DNA of 64,000 nt from an uncultured Tessaracoccus sp. (GCF_947255005.1 NZ_CAMYFI010000007.1:5571-69570); one strand, 5' to 3'; positions 27,456 through 37,283 are shown, numbered from the stretch's first letter. The notes: generated by a model not told the origin, from the letters alone. Program-made: numbers and translations.

Positions 27456-28361
27456 TCAGGCTGATTCGGACAGCGCCTGTGCGCCACCCACGATTTCTGT
27501 GATTTCTTGCGTGATCTCGGCTTGTCGGGCCTGGTTTGCCTCGCGCGTGAGCTGCTCGATCAGGCTCTGCGCGTTGTCCGTCGCCGACTTCATGGCCTGC
27601 TGACGAGCCGCCAGTTCCGACGCGGCCGCGTCCAGCAGTGCGGTGTGAATGCGGTCGGTCACAAACATGGGCAGGAGCGCGTCGAGCACGGTCTGTGCGT
27701 CGGGCTCGAACTTGTAGAAGTGGTTGTCGCTCTCGTCCGGGAAATCATCCGGATCGGCGTCCACCACTTCCAACGGAAGCAAGCGCAGCGCGCTGGTCTT
27801 CTGACTAATCATGGATTCGAAGCGGGTGGTGATGATGTGAATCTCATCGACACCGCCCTCCTCCGCGGGCTTCAAGAAGGCCTCCAGCAGTACTCGAGCG
27901 ATTTCCTTCGCATCCTGGTGTGAAGGACGTTCGGAGAACCCCGTCCAGCTCTGTGTAATCTCATGTTCGCGGAACTCGTGGTAAGCCACGCCCTTCTTGC
28001 CTGTGAGGTAGAGCTGCACTTCCTGACCTGCGACGGTGCGCAGATGCTCACAGACTTCCTCACCGAGGCGAATCACGTTGCTGGAGTAGGCACCCGCCAA
28101 GCCGCGGTCGCCAGTGATAACAAGCACAGCTGAGCGCTTCGGCACATCTGCGCGCTGCAAGAACGGGTGCTCGAGATCGTTGGCGCCCGCCAGCATGGAC
28201 ACTGCCTTCGTCAATTCGATGGTGTACGGCAGTGCTGCGCGCTGGGCCTGCTGGGCCTTCACGATGCGCGAGGACGCAATGAGTTCCATCGCCCTCGTGA
28301 TCTTCTTGGTAGCCGAGACGGACTTTCGTCGCTGCCTGAGCTCCCGGAGACTGCTGCCCAT
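27456..28361 (-). CDS. atpG: ATP synthase gamma subunit
   Basis: Rotor shaft of F1. The true start is ATG 28361 (MGSSLRELRQRRKSV), seven bases after the atpA stop; the frame is open much further upstream inside atpA but that part is not gamma-like. It has 301 residues with the conserved N-terminal helix KKITRAMELIASSRI, the central SAVLVITGDRGLAGAYSSNV and the C-terminal helix RQQAMKSATDNA. Middle gene of atpA-G-D-C. Confidence 0.96.
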   Translation of the reverse strand: MGSSLRELRQRRKSVSATKKITRAMELIASSRIVKAQQAQRAALPYTIELTKAVSMLAGANDLEHPFLQRADVPKRSAVLVITGDRGLAGAYSSNVIRLGEEVCEHLRTVAGQEVQLYLTGKKGVAYHEFREHEITQSWTGFSERPSHQDAKEIARVLLEAFLKPAEEGGVDEIHIITTRFESMISQKTSALRLLPLEVVDADPDDFPDESDNHFYKFEPDAQTVLDALLPMFVTDRIHTALLDAAASELAARQQAMKSATDNAQSLIEQLTREANQARQAEITQEITEIVGGAQALSESA

Positions 28362-28368
28362 GTGCCGA

Positions 28369-30003
28369 TCAGCCCCGCTTCTTGCGGACGATCTTCTGCT
28401 GGTCGATGTCCTTCTCGTCGAGGGCATCGAAGTGTTCCACGCCGATGCTGTTGCCCTCGGAGTCCTTGAACGTGCGCTTAAAGTCCGCGAGCAGCCGGAG
28501 CGTGGCGTCCTTCTCCTCATCCTCGAACACATTGCTGTCAGCAATGTGCTGAAGCACCTCACCGTTGTGGCGGAGGTACTCGAGGAAGTCCTGTTCGAAG
28601 CGCAGGATGTCTGCCACCGGCACGTCATCCATGTGGCCCTCGTTGCCGAGCCACACCGAGACGACCTGGTCTTCCACCGGGTACGGGGCGTACTGGCCCT
28701 GCTTCAACAGCTCCGTGAGGCGAGCGCCGCGTTCAAGCTGGCGTCGGGAAGCTTCGTCGAGATCCGAGGCGAACATGGCGAAGGCCTGCATGTCGCGGTA
28801 CTGCGCCAGGCCGAGCTTGAGCGTGCCAGAGACCTTCTTCATGGCCTTCACCTGCGCGGCACCACCAACACGCGACACCGAGATGCCTACGTCGATAGCA
28901 GGACGCTGGTTCGCGTTGAAGAGGTCAGACTGCAGGAAGATCTGACCGTCGGTGATCGAAATCACGTTGGTGGGGATGTAGGCCGACACGTCGTTGGCCT
29001 TCGTCTCGATGATGGGCAGGCCCGTCATCGAACCGCCGCCCAGCTCATCGGAGAGTTTCGCGCAGCGCTCCAGCAGCCGCGAGTGGAGGTAGAAAACGTC
29101 ACCGGGGTAGGCCTCACGACCAGGAGGACGACGCAACAGCAGCGACATCGCGCGGTACGCCTCAGCCTGCTTGGTGAGGTCATCAAACACGATGAGGACG
29201 TGCTTGCCCTGGTACATCCAGTGCTGACCGATGGCAGAACCAGAATAGGGGGCGATGTACTTGAAACCCGCCGGGTCGGATGCCGGCGCGTGCACGATGG
29301 TGGTGTACTCCATCGCGCCGGCCTTCTCGAGTGTGCTCTTCACCTCAGCGATGGTGGAGCCCTTCTGACCAATCGCGACGTAGATGCAGCGAACCTGCTT
29401 CTTCGGATCCCCCGACTCCCAGTTCGCGCGCTGGTTGATGATGGTGTCGATCGCAATGGCCGTCTTGCCGGTCTTTCGGTCACCAATGATGAGCTGACGC
29501 TGACCGCGACCGATCGGGATCATCGCGTCGATGGCTTTGAGGCCGGTCTGCAGAGGCTCACGAACTTCCTGGCGGTCCATCACGCCCGCGGCCTGCAGCT
29601 CCAGCGCACGGCGGTCTTCAATGCCCTTGATCTCGCCAAGACCGTCGATAGGGTTACCCATCGCGTCGACGACGCGGCCGAGGTAGCCCTCGCCTACCGG
29701 CACGGAGAGCACATTTCCCGTGCCGTGCACTGTCGATCCCTCGTCGATACCTTCGGATTCACCGAGCACAACGACGCCGATCTCACGCTCGTCGAGGTTC
29801 TGCGCGATGCCGAGCGTGCCGTTCTCGAAGCGGAGGAGCTCGTTTGCCATCGCGGAGGGCAGACCTTCCACACGTGCAATACCGTCGCCCGACGTGACAA
29901 CCCGGCCAACCTCAGTCTTGCTGGCACCTTCCGGCTTATACGCTGCGATGAAGTCGTTCAGCGCACCGCGGATCTCGTCTGGACTGATGGTCAGTTCAGC
30001 CAT
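28369..30003 (-). CDS. atpA: ATP synthase alpha subunit
   Basis: Non-catalytic nucleotide-binding F1 subunit, 544 residues. Walker [16 protein letters not shown] near 171, Walker [18 protein letters not shown], and the alpha signature [19 protein letters not shown]-terminal extension rich in charged residues ([14 protein letters not shown]) is typical of actinobacteria. The ATG follows GTAGGACCC; 16 bases separate it from atpH. Confidence 0.98.
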   Translation of the reverse strand: MAELTISPDEIRGALNDFIAAYKPEGASKTEVGRVVTSGDGIARVEGLPSAMANELLRFENGTLGIAQNLDEREIGVVVLGESEGIDEGSTVHGTGNVLSVPVGEGYLGRVVDAMGNPIDGLGEIKGIEDRRALELQAAGVMDRQEVREPLQTGLKAIDAMIPIGRGQRQLIIGDRKTGKTAIAIDTIINQRANWESGDPKKQVRCIYVAIGQKGSTIAEVKSTLEKAGAMEYTTIVHAPASDPAGFKYIAPYSGSAIGQHWMYQGKHVLIVFDDLTKQAEAYRAMSLLLRRPPGREAYPGDVFYLHSRLLERCAKLSDELGGGSMTGLPIIETKANDVSAYIPTNVISITDGQIFLQSDLFNANQRPAIDVGISVSRVGGAAQVKAMKKVSGTLKLGLAQYRDMQAFAMFASDLDEASRRQLERGARLTELLKQGQYAPYPVEDQVVSVWLGNEGHMDDVPVADILRFEQDFLEYLRHNGEVLQHIADSNVFEDEEKDATLRLLADFKRTFKDSEGNSIGVEHFDALDEKDIDQQKIVRKKRG

Positions 30004-30019
30004 TGGGTCCTACTTTCGC

Positions 30020-30763
30020 TTAGGAGTGGATGAGCTGGCGCCGCACGTCCTCGAGGCGGCCAGCAACTGTGGATTCGTAAACGTCGTGCCCGATAACGAC
30101 GTTGATACCCCCGAGAACCTCGGGGTCAACGCTCATCTGGACCGACACGGGACGCCCGGTCTTGGCTGCCAGCGCAGAGCGGAGACGTTCCATCCTCGCC
30201 TGGTCGAGCGGCCGGGCCACCGTGACCTTCGCGACGAGGGACTGGGAGATTTCCGCTGCCTCGTCAAGGTAGTCATCGATGGTCTTGGTGTAGCTGCGAC
30301 GGTGTCCGCTCAGCGCGCGCGCGGCGAGCAACGCGGTCACCGGATGTACATCGGGCCCATGCAGCTTCGCGATCAAGCCACGCCTGGCATCCAAGCTGAA
30401 CGTGTCATTGCGCAACGTGGTGGTGAGCTCTGCAGAGCTGCCCACCGCGTCGCCAATGATGTGCAGTTCGCTCGTCACCCGTGCCAGCGCGTCTTCAGCC
30501 AGTGCGCTCCGCAACGCGGCTTTGACGCCGTCGAGCTCAACTGCTCGCGTCATGTCGTCCGCGTTGCGCCACGATGCCTTGACAACCCGTTCCAAGCAAT
30601 CAAGCGAAGCGTCGCTCACGCGTGATTCAAACAGCCTGCGTGCCAGCTCAGCGCGTCGCTCCGGCTTGGCGGATGGATCAGACAGCGCGCGACGCAGCAT
30701 CGGCTGGCCGGCGAGCACGTCGGTCAGTTGGAAGAGTTCGTTGGCTGCGTCGAGTGAACTCAT
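30020..30763 (-). CDS. atpH: ATP synthase delta subunit
   Basis: Peripheral-stalk connector of F1 and Fo. 247 residues, longer than the about 180 of enterobacteria but in the actinobacterial range. It starts MSSLDAANELFQLTDVL in a four-base overlap (ATGA) with the atpF stop. The conserved C-terminal OSCP block VQMSVDPEVLGGINVVIG is present. Confidence 0.94.
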   Translation of the reverse strand: MSSLDAANELFQLTDVLAGQPMLRRALSDPSAKPERRAELARRLFESRVSDASLDCLERVVKASWRNADDMTRAVELDGVKAALRSALAEDALARVTSELHIIGDAVGSSAELTTTLRNDTFSLDARRGLIAKLHGPDVHPVTALLAARALSGHRRSYTKTIDDYLDEAAEISQSLVAKVTVARPLDQARMERLRSALAAKTGRPVSVQMSVDPEVLGGINVVIGHDVYESTVAGRLEDVRRQLIHS

Positions 30764-31305
30764 CGGGCTGCGCCTGCCCGCTCAAGCTCGGCAAGGAAGC
30801 GATCCACGGTACGCAGCGCGCGGTCATCATCGTCGAGGGACTCTTCGATGATCTTGCCTGCGAGCGTGGTGGCCATGCCGCCCACTTCACCCTTGAGCTC
30901 GTTCATGAGCTGTGCGCGCTCTGCTGCCAGCTGCTGACGGCCTGCCTCCAGGATGCGGTCTGATTCCTTTGTGGCCTTGTCGCGGGCCTCAGCGAGAATC
31001 TGAGCGCTCTGGTTCTTCGCGTCCTCACGGATTTTAGCGGCCTCTTCACGCGCTCCGGAGAGCTGATCCTGGTACTGCGCCCTGGCTGCCTCTGCTTGGG
31101 CCTCAGCGGCAGCAGCACGCTGCATACCACCCTCGATCTTCGAAGAACGTTCCTCGTACATCTTCTCGAAGGCTGGAACGATCGCCTTCGCCATGATGAA
31201 CCAGAGGATCAGCAGCAGGACGATGCCCCCGATGATCTCCGAGAGGTAGTGAGGCGCCAAGGGCCCGAAATTGACCTCTTGGGGTACCCACATGGTGGAA
31301 ACCAT
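30760..31305 (-). CDS. atpF: ATP synthase b subunit
   Basis: Peripheral-stalk subunit, 181 residues: one N-terminal membrane helix (IIGGIVLLLILWFIMAKA) and a long charged coiled coil. The ATG at 31305 follows GAGG; a second ATG four codons later is possible. Ten bases separate it from atpE. Confidence 0.95.
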   Translation of the reverse strand: MVSTMWVPQEVNFGPLAPHYLSEIIGGIVLLLILWFIMAKAIVPAFEKMYEERSSKIEGGMQRAAAAEAQAEAARAQYQDQLSGAREEAAKIREDAKNQSAQILAEARDKATKESDRILEAGRQQLAAERAQLMNELKGEVGGMATTLAGKIIEESLDDDDRALRTVDRFLAELERAGAAR

Positions 31306-31315
31306 TCGTACGGCC

Positions 31316-31537
31316 TCAGTTCAGGACGAACGCGAGGGCGATGGCAATAATCGCAAGGGCCTCAACCACGGCGAAGCCGATGAACGCGGTGCTCATCATG
31401 GCGCCACGAGCCTCGGGCTGGCGGGCAGTGCCGTTAATCACCGAGGCGAAGATCCATGCCACACCCAGTGCCGGGGCGATGGTGGCGATGGCGTAGCCGA
31501 TCATGTTGATGCTGCCGTTGATTTCGAGGAGCTCCAT
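31316..31537 (-). CDS. atpE: ATP synthase c subunit
   Basis: Proteolipid of the Fo ring; 73 residues from the ATG at 31537, with AAAGG upstream. Two membrane helices: the first GYAIATIAPALGVAWIFA; the second FIGFAVVEALAIIAIALAFV, which carries the ion-binding glutamate. The polar loop ARQPEARG faces F1. The surroundings of the glutamate lack the Gln/Ser/Thr ligands of Na+-type rings, so proton coupling is expected. Confidence 0.97.
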   Translation of the reverse strand: MELLEINGSINMIGYAIATIAPALGVAWIFASVINGTARQPEARGAMMSTAFIGFAVVEALAIIAIALAFVLN

Positions 31538-31586
31538 TTGATTACCTTTCGGATGTGTTCTTCGGTTTAGGGAAGAAGAGTTTGGG

Positions 31587-32384
31587 TCAGTGTTCCTCAG
31601 CGATAGAGGTGGACACATATTGGGCGGAGAGAACGGTGAAGATGTAGGCCTGCAGGGCGCCGATGAACAGCTCCAGCAGCATGATGATGAGGCTGAACAG
31701 GAAGCTGACGCCGCCGGAGATGTTGTAGAACAGGTTGTCCTGGTACGTCAGCAGGAACCCGCCGCCAACTACAAACACCATCACGACGAGGTGACCAGCG
31801 AACAAGTTGGCAAACAAACGCAGCGCAAGAGTCAGCGGACGCGTGATGAAGGTGGCGAGGAACTCAAGTGGCATCACCAGCGGCAACAGGTACCCGGGGA
31901 CACCATCAGGGATGAGCGACTTCTTCAAAAAGCCGAGCACGCCCCACTTGGCCATGCCCGCCCCGACGTACACGCACCACGCGACGATAGCCAGGCCGTA
32001 GGCGAATCCCACGTTGGAGAATGTCGGGTACATGAACAAGAACAGCTGGCCGAACCAGTTGTTGAACAGCAAGAACGTGAACAGCGCAAGCAAAAAGGGA
32101 AGGAACTTGCGGTACTCCGCATGCAGGATGTCTCGCGCAATGCCGTTGCGCACAAACTCGTACGCGAACTCAAAGAAGTACTGGCGTTTGGTCGGCTGAA
32201 CTTTGAGCTTGCGTGAGCCGATCCACCAGAAGATGATCACCAGCAAGCAGCCGATGATGGCCTGCGCGAGGGGCTTGTTGAACCAGTCGGGAAGCACTCC
32301 GGGCCAGATGGAGCCCCACTTGAAGTCGTCAACTCCAGGCGGCGTGTAGCCACCACCCTCCATTGGAACCAAGCCAATCGTCAC
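31587..32384 (-). CDS. atpB: ATP synthase a subunit
   Basis: Membrane stator with the proton half-channels, 265 residues, about six helices. The essential arginine lies in PLTLALRLFANLFAGHLV; the C-terminal helix has LFIGALQAYIFTVLSAQYV. The GTG start overlaps the preceding stop (GTGA), with GGGAG upstream. First core gene of the atp cluster. Confidence 0.97.
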   Translation of the reverse strand: MTIGLVPMEGGGYTPPGVDDFKWGSIWPGVLPDWFNKPLAQAIIGCLLVIIFWWIGSRKLKVQPTKRQYFFEFAYEFVRNGIARDILHAEYRKFLPFLLALFTFLLFNNWFGQLFLFMYPTFSNVGFAYGLAIVAWCVYVGAGMAKWGVLGFLKKSLIPDGVPGYLLPLVMPLEFLATFITRPLTLALRLFANLFAGHLVVMVFVVGGGFLLTYQDNLFYNISGGVSFLFSLIIMLLELFIGALQAYIFTVLSAQYVSTSIAEEH

Positions 32385-32608
32385 TTGACGCTCCCGTAAC
32401 GCTTGTAGATCAAGTAGATGCTAGCCACAAGTCCTGCAATGAGGCCAATTGGTAGCAGCCACGAGGTACCGAAAAAATGATCTCCGAGCCAACCCAAGGC
32501 ACCGTAAAACACGATGCCCGCAAGGATGTAGCTGATTGCCACCATGCCATCTTCACGGCCGGTGGGAACCTGGCTTCCTGCCTTCGACGGTGACGGTGTG
32601 GTACCCAT
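32381..32608 (-). CDS. AtpZ/AtpI-type small membrane protein
   Basis: 75 residues with two membrane helices (VAISYILAGIVFYGALGWLG and LLPIGLIAGLVASIYLIYK), matching the small proteins encoded just before atpB that assist Fo assembly or carry Mg2+. The ATG at 32608 has GGGCT upstream. Overlaps atpB by four bases. Which of the two upstream small proteins is the true AtpI equivalent is not clear. Confidence 0.8.
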   Translation of the reverse strand: MGTTPSPSKAGSQVPTGREDGMVAISYILAGIVFYGALGWLGDHFFGTSWLLPIGLIAGLVASIYLIYKRYGSVK

Positions 32609-32634
32609 GACGAGCCCGATGCTAGCAGGAAATC

Positions 32635-33102
32635 TTAGGTTTGCTCATCTTCCGGATCAGCTGGTGCGATCTCGTCGTAAATGGGCACGCGTTGGCGGCT
32701 CGCTACCAGGACTACCCCGCCCACCCAGGCGAACACGGTGGCGGTCATTGAGGCGACGAGCCACCCGTCGATGATGCGAGGGGCGACGGCGTCGAGCGAC
32801 AGAATGGCCCATAGCCCCGCCGCGATACCGACGACCCGCACCGCGTAACTCGCGAGCACGAGACCGAGGCCGTGCATTGGTTCCATGTCGGAGGCAATGG
32901 CTTCCAGCCACTGACCCACCCCGTAGAAAATCACCACCGTGGCGAAACCGAGCGAAGAGGTGAGCACCCCGTCGTATCCGGAGACGACCGCAGCGAGCGC
33001 GATCACAATCAGACCAGCGGCATGCCCACCGACGACGCCGCCGATCATCATCTGCCTGGCTCGCCGAGCGGCTCCGCTGACGACGCGCTCAGCGGGTGCC
33101 AT
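32635..33102 (-). CDS. Four-helix membrane protein, ATP synthase I-like
   Basis: 155 residues with four hydrophobic helices and an acidic C-terminal tail (DEIAPADPEDEQT). Position between wecA and the AtpZ-like gene, and size, match the proteins annotated as ATP synthase protein I in actinobacteria. The ATG at 33102 overlaps the wecA stop by 14 bases. Function is inferred from position. Confidence 0.75.
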   Translation of the reverse strand: MAPAERVVSGAARRARQMMIGGVVGGHAAGLIVIALAAVVSGYDGVLTSSLGFATVVIFYGVGQWLEAIASDMEPMHGLGLVLASYAVRVVGIAAGLWAILSLDAVAPRIIDGWLVASMTATVFAWVGGVVLVASRQRVPIYDEIAPADPEDEQT

Positions 33103-34210
33103 CGTCGCCTATTGGAGTTCGGGTGGATTGAATAGGACGAACCGTCCAGATCAAGACGATGATGAGGAAGGCGACGATGCCCCATCCGACCAGCGCCGAG
33201 TCGCTCAGTCCGATTGCCACCAAGCCCCCAGAAACGAGGGCCGTCCAGGAGTACATGAGCAGGACGGCCCCACGAATCGAGTGCCCACGCGCGACGAGGC
33301 GATGGTGGATGTGGGAGCGGTCGGCGACGAACCAGTACTGGCCGTTCATGGTGCGGCGGATATAGGCAAGACCGAGGTCAAGCAGCGGCAACACCAGCGC
33401 AGCGAACGGAACGAGAATAGGAAGCAGCGCAGGGAGCACGTCGGCACTACCCCCGGTGAGCGCGGAAGGATCGATCTGCCCGGTGAACGAGATGGTGCTC
33501 ATGGCCATCAGAAGACCGAGCAGCATGGAGCCGGCGTCGCCCATGAACATCTTCGCCGGGTGCCAGTTGTGCAGGAGGAAGCCCAAACAGATGCCAGCGG
33601 TGGCGACCGTGATGAGCGACGCCGTCGTCGCGCGCACCAGTTCGTGCTCGTAAGCGAGGAAGTAAGCGTAGGAGAAGAACGACAATGCGCCGATGGCGAC
33701 GACACCCGACGCCAGCCCGTCGAGACCGTCGACGAAGTTCACGGCATTCGTGCACAGCGCGATGAAGAACATGGTGATGAGGATGCTGCTCGCATCATCG
33801 AGGGCGATGATGCGGTCGGGCAACGGAATCCAGTAGATGCGCACGCCTTGCAACACGACGATGCCCGCGACGAGCCCCTGCCCACCCAGCTTCACCAACG
33901 CGGGAAGGTCGATCTTGTCGTCGATGGCGCCGATGAGCGTGAGCACGAGGCCTGCGAGGACGACGGCGAACGCATCATGGGCGACGATGGGATGCCGCCC
34001 CAAGAACGGCATCTGCACGCCGAAAAGCAGCGCGACGGCAAGGCCGACAAACATGGCAACCCCACCCAGGTAAGGAATCGGAAGCGTGTGCATGTCACGC
34101 GCGCGCACTTGCGCGAACATGCCGATACGGATGGCGATGTGGCGCAGCAAGCTCGCGGCCAGGAATGTCACCGAGGCCGCGACGAGGAACACCAACAAAT
34201 ATTCACGCAT
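33089..34210 (-). CDS. wecA: Polyprenyl-phosphate N-acetylhexosamine-1-phosphate transferase, WecA/MraY family
   Basis: Membrane enzyme that loads a sugar-1-phosphate onto a polyprenyl carrier to begin cell-wall polymer synthesis. 373 residues from the ATG at 34210, with about eleven helices. Family motifs: GAIDDKIDLP (DDxxD), NAVNFVDGLDGLASG, MFMGDAGSM and the C-terminal SHIHHRL. The start overlaps the tsaC stop by eight bases. In mycobacteria the ortholog beside the atp operon starts arabinogalactan linker synthesis; the acceptor pathway here is not known. Confidence 0.9.
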   Translation of the reverse strand: MREYLLVFLVAASVTFLAASLLRHIAIRIGMFAQVRARDMHTLPIPYLGGVAMFVGLAVALLFGVQMPFLGRHPIVAHDAFAVVLAGLVLTLIGAIDDKIDLPALVKLGGQGLVAGIVVLQGVRIYWIPLPDRIIALDDASSILITMFFIALCTNAVNFVDGLDGLASGVVAIGALSFFSYAYFLAYEHELVRATTASLITVATAGICLGFLLHNWHPAKMFMGDAGSMLLGLLMAMSTISFTGQIDPSALTGGSADVLPALLPILVPFAALVLPLLDLGLAYIRRTMNGQYWFVADRSHIHHRLVARGHSIRGAVLLMYSWTALVSGGLVAIGLSDSALVGWGIVAFLIIVLIWTVRPIQSTRTPIGDDGTR

Positions 34211-34964
34211 CGTTCGTCGGCGGTTCCTCGGATTGGACTTCGGCTTCGACGGGTTCCGACTCTGGCCGAGACTCGTCGGGCTCCTGATCCGGGGGCACCG
34301 GCTGCTCATCCTGGGCGTCAGACTCGGAGGCTTCCGGAAGGTGAACGCTTGGCACGGCCTCCTGGAGCTGCTCGAGGGAGAGCTTCCCTAGCCGCAAGAC
34401 CACTCCGTCGGGATCAGAGGAGCAGTCGACGATCGTGGAAGGTTCTGGGCCGGGTGTTGGCCCGCCATCGAGATACACGGCGACGGACTCGCCCAACTGT
34501 TCCAGCGCGTCGGCGCAGTTCGTGGCCGAGGGTTGCCCTGAGAGGTTGGCGGAGCTCACAGCGAGCGGGCCGGTGCGTCGCAGTAGTTCACGAGCACCAT
34601 CGTGGTTGGGAACGCGCAGGGCTAGGGTGCCTCGGGTCTCCCCCACCTGCAAATGCACCGACTTCTGCACGTCGAGAATCAGCGTCAGCGGGCCTGGCCA
34701 GAAGGCGCGGGCGAGTTCTTTGGCGCTGTCGGGCACCTGCGCCACGAGCGCACGCATCACCGACGGCTCGGCAATGAGCACCGGCGGAGGCATGTCCTGC
34801 CCGCGATGCTTCGCGTCCAACAGCGCCTGCACCGCGTCGGCGGAAAAAGGGTCAGCCCCAATGCCGTAGACGGTGTCTGTGGGAAACACGACGGTGGCGC
34901 CATTCCCGATGGCCGTCACCGCGGCATCGAATCCAGCTTCACCAAGATCAAACGACTCACTCAC
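34203..34964 (-). CDS. tsaC: L-threonylcarbamoyladenylate synthase (YrdC/Sua5)
   Basis: Makes threonylcarbamoyl-AMP for the t6A modification of ANN-decoding tRNAs. The YrdC core (about 1-200) includes VVFPTDTVYGIGADP, RAFWPGPLTLIL, LALRVPNH and GPLAVSSANLSGQPS. It is followed by an about 50-residue acidic, Pro/Glu/Ser-rich tail absent from minimal homologs. The GTG at 34964 is chosen because AGGA precedes it and it overlaps the prmC stop by eight bases; a TTG at 35003 would extend the protein into prmC. 253 residues. Confidence 0.9.
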   Translation of the reverse strand: MSESFDLGEAGFDAAVTAIGNGATVVFPTDTVYGIGADPFSADAVQALLDAKHRGQDMPPPVLIAEPSVMRALVAQVPDSAKELARAFWPGPLTLILDVQKSVHLQVGETRGTLALRVPNHDGARELLRRTGPLAVSSANLSGQPSATNCADALEQLGESVAVYLDGGPTPGPEPSTIVDCSSDPDGVVLRLGKLSLEQLQEAVPSVHLPEASESDAQDEQPVPPDQEPDESRPESEPVEAEVQSEEPPTNDA

Positions 34965-35838
34965 GCGTACTATCCTGCCACTTGCGCTCTGCGATTGACT
35001 CAACCCATTCGGCGGTCACGAACCTGTCGCGCCCCGTGAGATCGCGGTAACCCTCGGCCGCAGCGAAACCAGCCCGTCTGAAGATCTGGATGACCTGTGC
35101 TTGATGGGACTCGTCATGTTCGACGACGAGCGTTCCGCCTGGCCGCAACAACCGTGCGGCGGTCGTCGCCACCACCGGCATGGCATCCAGACCGTCAGGC
35201 CCCGCGAACAGCGCCGCGTGCGGATCGCGACCCACCACGTCTTTGGGTAGCCAATCTCGCACGCGTTCGGGAACGTAAGGTGGGTTCACCACAACCAGGT
35301 CAACCGTGGCATCCAGTTTGGGGAAGGCGGTACTCATGCAGCCGATGTCGACGGTGACGTCAACGTCAGAAAGATTACGCCGCAACCACGGTTCGGCGTC
35401 CGTCGAACGTTCATTGGCGAACGCTTCGACTCCCCCAAGCTCGCGCACGATGGAACGGATGATGGCGCCGGAACCGGCGCAGAGCTCCACGACCCGCCGG
35501 CGATCCGGGGGGCGCGCGGCGAGCAGCTCAATGGCCTTGCCAGCGACGAGTTCCGTTTCGGGGCGGGGAATGAATACCCCCGGCCCTACGTGGAGCGTCT
35601 CGTAGCGAAAAAAGGCCTCGCCCGTGATGTGTTGCACTGGTTCCCCTTCAACGCGGCGGCGAGCCAGTGCCCGCGCGCGCTGTTGCTCGCCGGGGGTTAC
35701 TTCCCAGCGAGTCAGCAACTGGCTCACGTCGGTCTCGCATGCCTCAGCGACGAGCAACCGCGCGTCGGAGCTGGGGCTAGGAAACCCGAAGGAGGCGAAC
35801 TCGTCGGCAAGTTCGAAGATCAGTTCCGTTGGCCGCAT
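34957..35838 (-). CDS. prmC: Release-factor glutamine methyltransferase
   Basis: Methylates the glutamine of the GGQ motif in release factors, a natural partner of the adjacent prfA. 293 residues. The N-terminal helical RF-binding domain is followed by a Rossmann fold with the SAM motif RVVELCAGSGAI and the catalytic VVVNPPYVP. The ATG at 35838 overlaps the prfA stop (TGATG); a GTG one codon earlier is equally usable. Confidence 0.93.
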   Translation of the reverse strand: MRPTELIFELADEFASFGFPSPSSDARLLVAEACETDVSQLLTRWEVTPGEQQRARALARRRVEGEPVQHITGEAFFRYETLHVGPGVFIPRPETELVAGKAIELLAARPPDRRRVVELCAGSGAIIRSIVRELGGVEAFANERSTDAEPWLRRNLSDVDVTVDIGCMSTAFPKLDATVDLVVVNPPYVPERVRDWLPKDVVGRDPHAALFAGPDGLDAMPVVATTAARLLRPGGTLVVEHDESHQAQVIQIFRRAGFAAAEGYRDLTGRDRFVTAEWVESIAERKWQDSTRE

Positions 35839-36905
35839 CACTGGCCCACGCTGGCCAGCCGTTCGGCCAGATCTTGCTCAGCGAGCGCATCGAGTGCTGG
35901 CCCGAGCTGGCCGTCGAGCACCTGGTCGAGGTTATGAGCCTTGTACCCAATGCGGTGATCGGTGATGCGGTTCTCGGGGAAGTTGTAGGTGCGAATGCGT
36001 TCGGAACGGTCGACGGTGCGCACCTGCGACTTGCGGCTCGCCGCGGCCTCTTCGGCTGCTTGCTCCTCAGCAATCTGGATCAGTTTCGAACGCAGCATAC
36101 GCATGGCCGATTCCCGGTTTTGAATCTGTGAGCGTTCGTTTTGGCAACTCACGACGGTGCCGGTGGGCAGGTGGGTGATGCGCACCGCCGAGTCGGTGGT
36201 GTTCACGCCCTGGCCGCCGGGCCCCGAGCTGCGATACACGTCGATGCGGAGGTCGTCGTCGTTGATCTCGATATCATCTGGTTCGACGTCAGGCGAGACG
36301 AGAACGCCCGCTGCCGAAGTGTGGATCCTGCCCTGCGTTTCCGTGACGGGCACACGCTGGACGCGGTGCACTCCACCTTCGAACTTGAGCCTGCCGTACG
36401 GGGCGAACTCCGACTGGGCGGTGCCCTTGACGGCCAGCGTGACGGACTTGAAGCCTCCCAAGTCCGTCTCTTGCGAGTCAAGCACCTCAATCTTCCAGCC
36501 CACCTGCTCGGCGTAGCGCTGATACATCCGGAACAGATCTCCCGCGAATAGTGCGGATTCCTCGCCCCCTTCGCCGGACTTGATCTCGAGAATGGCGTCG
36601 TTGTCGTCATTCGGGTCCCGCGGAGCGAGCAGGCGCGTGAGCTTCTCGGTCATGGCCTCGAGCCGTGCGTCGAGTTCACCTACTTCGCCGGCGAACGTCT
36701 CGTCCTCTTCGGCGAGTTCCGCAGCTGCCTCACGGTCTTCGGCGAGACGCCGATACTCCTCCACGCTCTCGACGATGGGCCGCAGCGAGGCGTAACGTCG
36801 CCCCACTCTGCGCGAGCGGGACAGATCACTCAGCACCTCGGGGTCAGCTAACTGCCCCTCGAGCTCGTGGAATTCTTCGACTAAGGGGGCTGCGTTCTCG
36901 AACAT
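35838..36905 (-). CDS. prfA: Peptide chain release factor 1
   Basis: Recognises UAA and UAG stops. 355 residues from the ATG at 36905 (CGGAGCAAC upstream); 27 further open codons upstream are not RF1-like. The GGQ catalytic motif lies in [20 protein letters not shown]. The tripeptide anticodon region and [20 protein letters not shown] are conserved. First gene of the long unit running to atpC; a hairpin lies 26 bases before its start. Confidence 0.96.
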   Translation of the reverse strand: MFENAAPLVEEFHELEGQLADPEVLSDLSRSRRVGRRYASLRPIVESVEEYRRLAEDREAAAELAEEDETFAGEVGELDARLEAMTEKLTRLLAPRDPNDDNDAILEIKSGEGGEESALFAGDLFRMYQRYAEQVGWKIEVLDSQETDLGGFKSVTLAVKGTAQSEFAPYGRLKFEGGVHRVQRVPVTETQGRIHTSAAGVLVSPDVEPDDIEINDDDLRIDVYRSSGPGGQGVNTTDSAVRITHLPTGTVVSCQNERSQIQNRESAMRMLRSKLIQIAEEQAAEEAAASRKSQVRTVDRSERIRTYNFPENRITDHRIGYKAHNLDQVLDGQLGPALDALAEQDLAERLASVGQ

Positions 36906-36930
36906 GTTGCTCCGACGTGAAAGTGGTGAA

Positions 36931-36958
36931 GGGGCACCGAGCTGCTTCTCAGTGCCCC
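36931..36958 (-). terminator. GC-rich hairpin between rpmE and prfA
   Basis: Arms GGGGCAC (36931-36937) and GTGCCCC (36952-36958), extended by CTC/GAG pairing, loop about six bases; followed on the minus strand by TTCACCACTTTC. It can end the rpmE transcript or act as a leader attenuator for prfA, whose ATG is only 26 bases further on. Confidence 0.6.
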
Positions 36959-37076
36959 TCCAAAGATGATAGGTCGGTTCGGCCATCAGATTGCTGGGAA
37001 CCGAACACCCTCGGCCACGTACTGGGGAACTAACGGCACGCGGAGTACTGCGACGCTCGCACGGCGCGCAGCACGA

Positions 37077-37283
37077 TCACTTCTTGGCGTAACGGCGCTC
37101 GAAGCGGGCCACACGGCCACCGGTGTCAAGAATCTTCTGCTTGCCGGTGTAGAACGGGTGGCAGGCCGAGCACACGTCGGCATTCAGCGAGCCAGATTCG
37201 GCCGTGCTGCGGGTGGTGAAGGTGTTCCCACACGTGCACGTGACGTTCACCTCGTGGTAAGTGGGGTGAATTCCCTGCTTCAT
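37077..37283 (-). CDS. rpmE: 50S ribosomal protein L31, zinc-binding type
   Basis: 68 residues. Four zinc ligands are provided by CTCGNTF and [11 protein letters not shown], so this is the C+ form that is usually replaced by a Cys-less paralog under zinc limitation. The ATG at 37283 follows GAGGAGA. Lies between rho and prfA. Confidence 0.96.
   Translation of the reverse strand: MKQGIHPTYHEVNVTCTCGNTFTTRSTAESGSLNADVCSACHPFYTGKQKILDTGGRVARFERRYAKK

Noticed and set aside
28114..30033. 639-codon plus-strand open frame opposite atpA
   Set aside because: Antisense shadow of a highly conserved gene; no domain recognisable.
32939..34777. 612-codon plus-strand open frame opposite wecA and tsaC
   Set aside because: It is the mirror frame of two well-supported minus-strand genes and reads as Asp/His/Arg-rich nonsense.
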